DNA of 64,000 bases from assembly GCF_038396765.1 (NCBI RefSeq), contig NZ_CP150096.1, positions 5,687,001 through 5,751,000 of the forward strand, given 5' to 3'. Of the stretch, positions 60,351 to 64,000 are shown piece by piece. Both the position numbers and the translations under genes were made by a program. This stretch comes from Chitinophaga caseinilytica. Its GTDB lineage: Bacteria > Bacteroidota > Bacteroidia > Chitinophagales > Chitinophagaceae. Positions within the stretch are counted from its first letter, which is position 1; every line of letters begins with the position of its first letter. Under the pieces are notes generated by a model that saw only the letters and a program-made list of their open reading frames with translations, ran no database searches and was not told the DNA's origin.

Positions 60351-61292
60351 TTATCGCAACACCGTAATATTCCCTTTGAACAGGTGCCATTCTCCCGCAG
60401 CATCGCGCACCCGGAGGATGTACACATACGTGCCCACTTCCTGCCCCTGCGCATCCCACCGCTGCTGGTAATTCTTTTGCGTGAACACAACGTTCCCCCA
60501 GCGGTTGAACACCGTCAGCTCATTGTCCGGATACCGCTCCAGACCGATGATGCGGAACCGGTCGTTATGCCCGTCGCCATTGGCCGTAAAAGCGGTGGGG
60601 ATGAACAGCGGCATCACCTGAAGCAGGTGCGTGGCGCGGTTGTTGGCGGGCACGCTGTCTGGCTGCGAAGCCGTAACCGTAGCCGTATTCTCGATCGTGC
60701 CGGTTTTGGCGGCTTTCGCCAGGATGGTGAGCGTCGCACTTTCGCGGGCGGGCAAGATGGGTATTTCCCAGATTACCTGGTGCCTTCCGGGTTGGTAAGT
60801 CGCGGTCCCTTTTGCGGGAGGTTGCAGCCTGTCGAACGATAGCGCCGCGGGCAGGGCGTCTGTCACGATGATCCCCGTGGCGGTGGCGGGACCGTTGTTG
60901 GTGACGGTCAGCAGGTATGAAATGTTTTGTCCGCCCAGCAACTGGCGGGCGTCGGCCGATTTGCTGATAGACATGTCCGTCCCCTGTTGCCGCGGCCCGG
61001 TGGGGCCGGTGAGGACCACGGGGTCTGAGGGGTCGGAGGCGCAGGCATCCGGGCCATTGAAAGCTACCACGGTGTAGGTGCCTGGCTCAACGGTCGTATG
61101 CGCGACACCGTTAGCACCCGGAATGGGGAGCCCGTTACGGTACCATTGGTATCGCAAAGCACCAGGAGCGGCAGCGATGAGCCTGGCGGGCCTGTCCGGG
61201 TCTACGGGCCTTGTCGGCGGACCGGATTGTGCCATGGCTACGGCTGCGCTCCCGGTGAGGAAAGCGGTCAATATGCGGGATTTCCGCCGCAT
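60351..61292 (-). CDS. Secreted protein with DUF11 and T9SS type B sorting (gliding C-terminal) domains
   Basis: The 313-residue protein has a signal peptide (ending AVAMAQ), a degenerate Ig-like region (YQWYRNGLPIPGANG), a DUF11 domain (about 110-215, ISYLLTVTNNGPATATGIIV) and a C-terminal CHU_C/gliding-motility-associated domain (about 225-313, IPTAFTANGDGHNDRFRI and ELTVFNRWGNVVF). The last domain targets proteins to the type IX secretion system and the cell surface. It is the third gene of a tightly packed operon of surface proteins and may carry or anchor the two others. Confidence 0.88.
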   Translation of the reverse strand: MRRKSRILTAFLTGSAAVAMAQSGPPTRPVDPDRPARLIAAAPGALRYQWYRNGLPIPGANGVAHTTVEPGTYTVVAFNGPDACASDPSDPVVLTGPTGPRQQGTDMSISKSADARQLLGGQNISYLLTVTNNGPATATGIIVTDALPAALSFDRLQPPAKGTATYQPGRHQVIWEIPILPARESATLTILAKAAKTGTIENTATVTASQPDSVPANNRATHLLQVMPLFIPTAFTANGDGHNDRFRIIGLERYPDNELTVFNRWGNVVFTQKNYQQRWDAQGQEVGTYVYILRVRDAAGEWHLFKGNITVLR

Positions 61293-61293
61293 G

Positions 61294-62154
61294 TTACTCG
61301 ATGGTGATCGTCGGTTTGCCGGCTTTCTTGTATTCTTTCACGACAACGTTGGTAGTGCTGGTGCCGCTGTACAATGCAGGCGCAGTATAGGTGCAGGCGG
61401 TTTTGGCGGCATAATTCACGTCGAGCGCAATGGAATAGGTTTCCGCATGCCCAGGATTTGCCGCAGCGGTGAGCGTATAGCTATCTGCGTTCCCAACGGT
61501 GGTCTTAACGCTGGAACCGTCCACTTTAGACCAGGTGTACTGCAGCTCGAAATCGTCGATGGTCAGCGCCGGCAGTTGGGTACCGGTGATGGTGCGCGGC
61601 GTGGCATCGAACGCTACAACGCTGGTAAAAGTGAAGGCGTTGGGGCCGGTGGGGGCGCCGTTCTCGGAGCAATAGCTTACGCCTTCCGCATCTGTTTTAT
61701 TGACGCGGGGCGTCACTTTCAGCGGCGGCAAAACATACACCGTGAAATAGGTAGGATCGGCCTCGCAACCCGTGGCCGCGCCGATGGTGGCCGACACCCG
61801 GTAAATATGCCATCCGGGAGACGCATTGGTAACGTTGGCCTTGTTCGGCGCACTGCCGGCGGTCATCGGCTGGTAAGTAGTACCGTCGGTATTCATTTCC
61901 TCCCAGGTGTAATTCGTGTACGGCAGGTTGTTTTCCGGATCGGTGGTCGTAGACGCCAGTGTGAACGTGGACGACCCGGTGCAGAACAGGGTACTGCCAT
62001 TGTCGGTGGACGTCCCTTGCAGGTAATTGCCGCCGTTCTTGAAAAGCCCGGCCGGCGTGGAGATTTTGGTTTGTGCGGCGGCATTGTTCGCCATGAGGAG
62101 GCATCCTGCGAAAAACAGGCAAGCCAATGTAATGTTGCGGAGTTGTGTGCTCAT
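61294..62154 (-). CDS. Secreted protein with Ig/PKD-like repeats
   Basis: The 286-residue protein has a signal peptide (LACLFFAGCLLMANNAAAQ) and several Ig/PKD-like beta-sandwich repeats with strand motifs such as YTWEEMNTDGTTYQPM and PGWHIYRVSATIG, LQYTWSKVDGSS. No sorting domain is seen at its own C-terminus (it ends KAGKPTITIE), so it may be carried by the downstream protein. It is 1 bp from that gene and 4 bp from the upstream one. The function is probably surface adhesion or matrix. Confidence 0.75.
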   Translation of the reverse strand: MSTQLRNITLACLFFAGCLLMANNAAAQTKISTPAGLFKNGGNYLQGTSTDNGSTLFCTGSSTFTLASTTTDPENNLPYTNYTWEEMNTDGTTYQPMTAGSAPNKANVTNASPGWHIYRVSATIGAATGCEADPTYFTVYVLPPLKVTPRVNKTDAEGVSYCSENGAPTGPNAFTFTSVVAFDATPRTITGTQLPALTIDDFELQYTWSKVDGSSVKTTVGNADSYTLTAAANPGHAETYSIALDVNYAAKTACTYTAPALYSGTSTTNVVVKEYKKAGKPTITIE

Positions 62155-62158
62155 ATGA

Positions 62159-63505
62159 TCAGGGATTGTTTTGAATAGTTAATGCAGGTGATGCGGCTTT
62201 CGGCATTACGTTCACTGTTACCGAAGCCTGTGTTTCAGTGTTCGTGCAACCGGTGCGCTGCGCCTCCACGTTGAAAGTGTAATTACCCGGCGTAGTGATC
62301 ACCGGCGTGATGCTGTTGCCCGTTCCGATAAATGTGGTGCCGTTGTACCAGCGGTACGTGGCGCAGGATTCCGGCGAATTCACCGACAGGGAAATGCCCG
62401 ACACCTGCGTGATACAAACGGGATTGGGCCCGGCGGAACCGTTGAGCGTAAAGGACACCGATGGCTGCCGGGCAATACGGGTAACGTCGAGCAGTTTGAG
62501 GGTGAGGAGCACGCCGGCAACGGCGTTGAGCTTGATCTCCACCCGGTCGAACGATCCGGCGATGGCGGCGGTGAGGATATTGACGGGGCTTCCCGGCGCC
62601 AGGAGCCGCAGTTGCAGGCCGGTGGCCGCGTTGGTGATGGGCGCCCCTACAGGCGTGCTGCCCAGGTATGGCTGGATGCTGAAATTCCCCAGCAGCAACA
62701 GGTCGAGCAGGGAGCCGCCCTGCCTTTCGATCATGATGCGGACGGAGTCTCCCGGCACCGAAGCCGTATTGAAAACGACGGTCTCGTACACGCTGCCGGC
62801 GGCGTTCACGCCCATGTTCAGCACCGCGGCGCTGGTAAGGTCGGCATCCACCGCGTTCCATTCATTCGTTACGGAGCCGATACCTACAATATTGAGCGCC
62901 GGGATCACGCCGCTTAATACATCCACGACGCCGTTGCAGGCAATTGAACTATTGGTGTTCTTGTAGTAATAGGCTTCGTAGACTTTCATGCTGTAGGCGA
63001 TGCCGATGCCGTTCACGGTGATCACGACCCCGTCGAAATTCTGGCTGGGGACGAAAGACAGTTCCATCGTGGCGGTGCCGTTGACCAGGCCGAGGAGTTG
63101 CGGATCGTCGAGTTTTTCTGTGGCGATGTTGACTTTGGTGCCACCGGTCCCGTTGTAATATCCCTGGATGGTGAAACTGGGCAACAGGGCGAGAAAGCCG
63201 CTGAATGTGGACACTTTCAGGTAAACCCGCGTGCCGCCATTCACCTTCTGCTGGAAACCCAGCCATTGTTTGGCAGGGGTCAACAATCCCGCCGTAAGCG
63301 TGGACGGCGTAGTGACATTCCCGTCAACGGCATCGGTTTCATTCCCAACGTTGCCGGACTTTTCGGATGAACTGGCATATTGCCGGATCTGCCGGGTGCA
63401 TTGTGCATCGGCCATTGCCGGCCAGGCGAGCCAGATCAGCAGCAATATTTTGCCCAGGAAATGTGAAGCGCGGAGAAAATATGTTTTCGAAGGATACGGC
63501 CTCAT
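62159..63505 (-). CDS. Secreted surface protein with Ig-like domain
   Basis: The 448-residue protein starts with a signal peptide (ending AMADAQ after a long n-region) and contains a large beta-sandwich region (30-340) with two similar halves (around AKQWLGFQQKVNGGTRVYLK and GSVYETVVFNTASVPGDSVR), followed by an Ig-like domain at 350-440 (YRWYNGTTFIGTGNSITPVI). It is the first gene of the operon 63505-60351. Proteins of this type are exposed on the surface of Bacteroidota; no enzymatic motif is seen. Confidence 0.75.
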   Translation of the reverse strand: MRPYPSKTYFLRASHFLGKILLLIWLAWPAMADAQCTRQIRQYASSSEKSGNVGNETDAVDGNVTTPSTLTAGLLTPAKQWLGFQQKVNGGTRVYLKVSTFSGFLALLPSFTIQGYYNGTGGTKVNIATEKLDDPQLLGLVNGTATMELSFVPSQNFDGVVITVNGIGIAYSMKVYEAYYYKNTNSSIACNGVVDVLSGVIPALNIVGIGSVTNEWNAVDADLTSAAVLNMGVNAAGSVYETVVFNTASVPGDSVRIMIERQGGSLLDLLLLGNFSIQPYLGSTPVGAPITNAATGLQLRLLAPGSPVNILTAAIAGSFDRVEIKLNAVAGVLLTLKLLDVTRIARQPSVSFTLNGSAGPNPVCITQVSGISLSVNSPESCATYRWYNGTTFIGTGNSITPVITTPGNYTFNVEAQRTGCTNTETQASVTVNVMPKAASPALTIQNNP

Positions 63506-63734
63506 AGGCGGGATACGGCTGCGCGGGGATTAAAAAGCCCGCTGTCATACGAAATAACCGATTATACCGCTGCAGGGATGTTGTGAACGGAGAATGAACA
63601 AAGATGGATGAACGGAATGCAAAATGAACAAAATGAACAAGATAAGTTTTCAGTCATTAACAAATATTCCCATTTGCATTATGCGTTATTAATTTTTTCA
63701 ATTAATTAATTTTTACAATATTCATTTCAGGCAT
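63506..63734. other. AT-rich leader upstream of the surface-protein operon
   Basis: This non-coding stretch is AT-rich (63640-63735 above all) and should hold the promoter of the minus-strand operon. I found only an imperfect -7 match (AATATTTG on the minus strand near 63664-63671). Nothing else was seen. Confidence 0.4.
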
Positions 63735-63758
63735 GAAAAAACCCGCCGTTCCGGCGGG
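63735..63758 (-). terminator. Terminator after the tandem small-peptide genes
   Basis: On the minus strand CCCGCCG-GAA-CGGCGGG (63758-63742) is followed by TTTTTT (63740-63735). It lies 26 bp after the stop of the last small reading frame, showing that the tandem unit is transcribed leftward. Confidence 0.88.
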
Positions 63759-63783
63759 CCTTACTGTTGATCAGGAATCGCTA

Positions 63784-63900
63784 TTACTTCGGGTTCGTCT
63801 TCACCACGATCCATCCCGCCGAAGCACCATCGTCTGTCGGCGTCGCCTGCACCCAAATGATATTGTCTGCCCGGCGGATCACGTACGTTGCCGGATCCAT
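63784..63900 (-). CDS. Small 38-residue protein, copy 2 of a tandem repeat
   Basis: ATG 63900 to TAA 63784 encodes 38 residues: MDPATYVIRRADNIIWVQAT followed by PTDDGASAGWIVVKTNPK. The preceding copy (63901-64000 and beyond) encodes the same peptide with one change (E for K near the end). The differences between copies are synonymous or give this single change in this frame, but are all nonsynonymous in the overlapping open frame, so this frame is the coding one. The ATG directly follows the stop of copy 1 (TAAATGG). A terminator follows. No family is recognised; no signal peptide or Cys is present. Confidence 0.6.
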   Translation of the reverse strand: MDPATYVIRRADNIIWVQATPTDDGASAGWIVVKTNPK

Positions 63901-64000
63901 TTACTTCGGGTTCGTTTCCACCACGATCCATCCCGCCGAAGCGCCATCGTCCGTCGGCGTCGCCTGCACCCAAATGATATTGTCTGCCCGGCGGATCACG
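63901..64000 (-). CDS. Small protein, copy 1 of the tandem repeat (cut by the window edge)
   Basis: The minus-strand frame ending at TAA 63901-63903 encodes VIRRADNIIWVQATPTDDGA and SAGWIVVETNPK before the window ends. It matches copy 2 at 31 of 32 visible residues. The start is outside the window; more copies may follow there. Confidence 0.55.
   Translation of the reverse strand, partial: VIRRADNIIWVQATPTDDGASAGWIVVETNPK

Larger units (their letters stand above)
63784..64000. repeat. 117-bp tandem repeat (two units, right one partial)
   Basis: Unit 63784-63900 and the visible 100 bp of unit 63901-64000 differ at four positions (about 96% identity). The unit length equals one 38-codon reading frame plus stop. 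Confidence 0.85.

Noticed and set aside
63761..63973. A 70-codon minus-strand frame running through both 117-bp units
   Set aside because: All differences between the units change amino acids in this frame, whereas the 38-codon frame is conserved; the open frame is a by-product of the repeat.

Overview
The window looks like a chromosomal segment of a Bacteroidota member, most likely a Chitinophaga-like species of the Chitinophagaceae. The evidence is the gene repertoire (DUF177-rpmF-plsX, DUF3667 and DUF3810 proteins, an outer-membrane TonB-dependent beta-barrel, lipoproteins, a type IX secretion 'gliding' C-terminal domain), promoters of the Bacteroidota TTTG-N18-TAnnTTTG type (5759, 19373, 20262), tRNAs without an encoded CCA, and a fairly GC-rich genome for this phylum. 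No taxonomic search was possible.

Layout. 1-20.3 kb is ordinary core genome: two YD-repeat lipoproteins, a DUF3810 metalloprotein, a fructosamine-kinase-like protein, a hybrid histidine kinase, DUF177-rpmF-plsX, an HD hydrolase, an NtrY-like kinase next to MazG, Tex, a probable Ivy-type lysozyme inhibitor, carbonic anhydrase, enoyl-CoA hydratase, two tandem DUF3667 membrane proteins and another YD-repeat protein. tRNA-Gly(GCC) and tRNA-Leu(TAA) follow at 20.33-20.58 kb.

20.58-26.55 kb is an AT-rich genomic island inserted in the 3' end of tRNA-Leu. A 13-bp direct repeat of the tRNA end (20569-20581 and 26546-26558) bounds it. Beyond the right copy the GC-rich sequence resumes with a strong hairpin that was probably the original tRNA terminator. 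The island holds the wreck of a serine recombinase fused head-on to a truncated XRE regulator, an overlapping gene pair (a DGQHR/ParB-like protein and a HEPN-like protein), a KAP-type P-loop NTPase and a small membrane protein. It reads as a small defence island.

26.7-34.2 kb: a Crp/Fnr regulator, a transglutaminase-like lipoprotein, a four-gene set ending in an O-antigen-ligase-like polytopic protein, and a di-haem cytochrome c peroxidase.

34.2-53.2 kb, all on the minus strand, is the main object of interest: a 19-kb seven-gene operon. In transcription order it encodes a CHAT protease, a twin-STAND NTPase with a membrane segment and a propeller-like tail, a caspase fused to an alpha/beta hydrolase, a second caspase (split by a frameshift near its start), a MoxR AAA+ ATPase, a vWA/CoxE-like protein and a 1674-residue protein with three degenerate caspase/CHAT-like domains and two YEATS-like domains. 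Gaps of 2-45 nt or overlaps suggest one transcription unit. It fits the NTPase-controlled peptidase conflict (programmed-cell-death-like) systems of complex bacteria. Sensing by the STAND protein, priming by MoxR/vWA and proteolysis plus possible membrane damage by the effectors is an inference.

53.5-64 kb: an O-acyltransferase, GNAT, two DUF3592 proteins, a VOC protein, a TonB-dependent receptor, an SRPBCC protein, a broken DinB/maleylpyruvate-isomerase-like gene, a three-gene secreted Ig-like operon with a T9SS sorting domain and, at the right edge, a 117-bp tandem duplication encoding near-identical 38-residue peptides.
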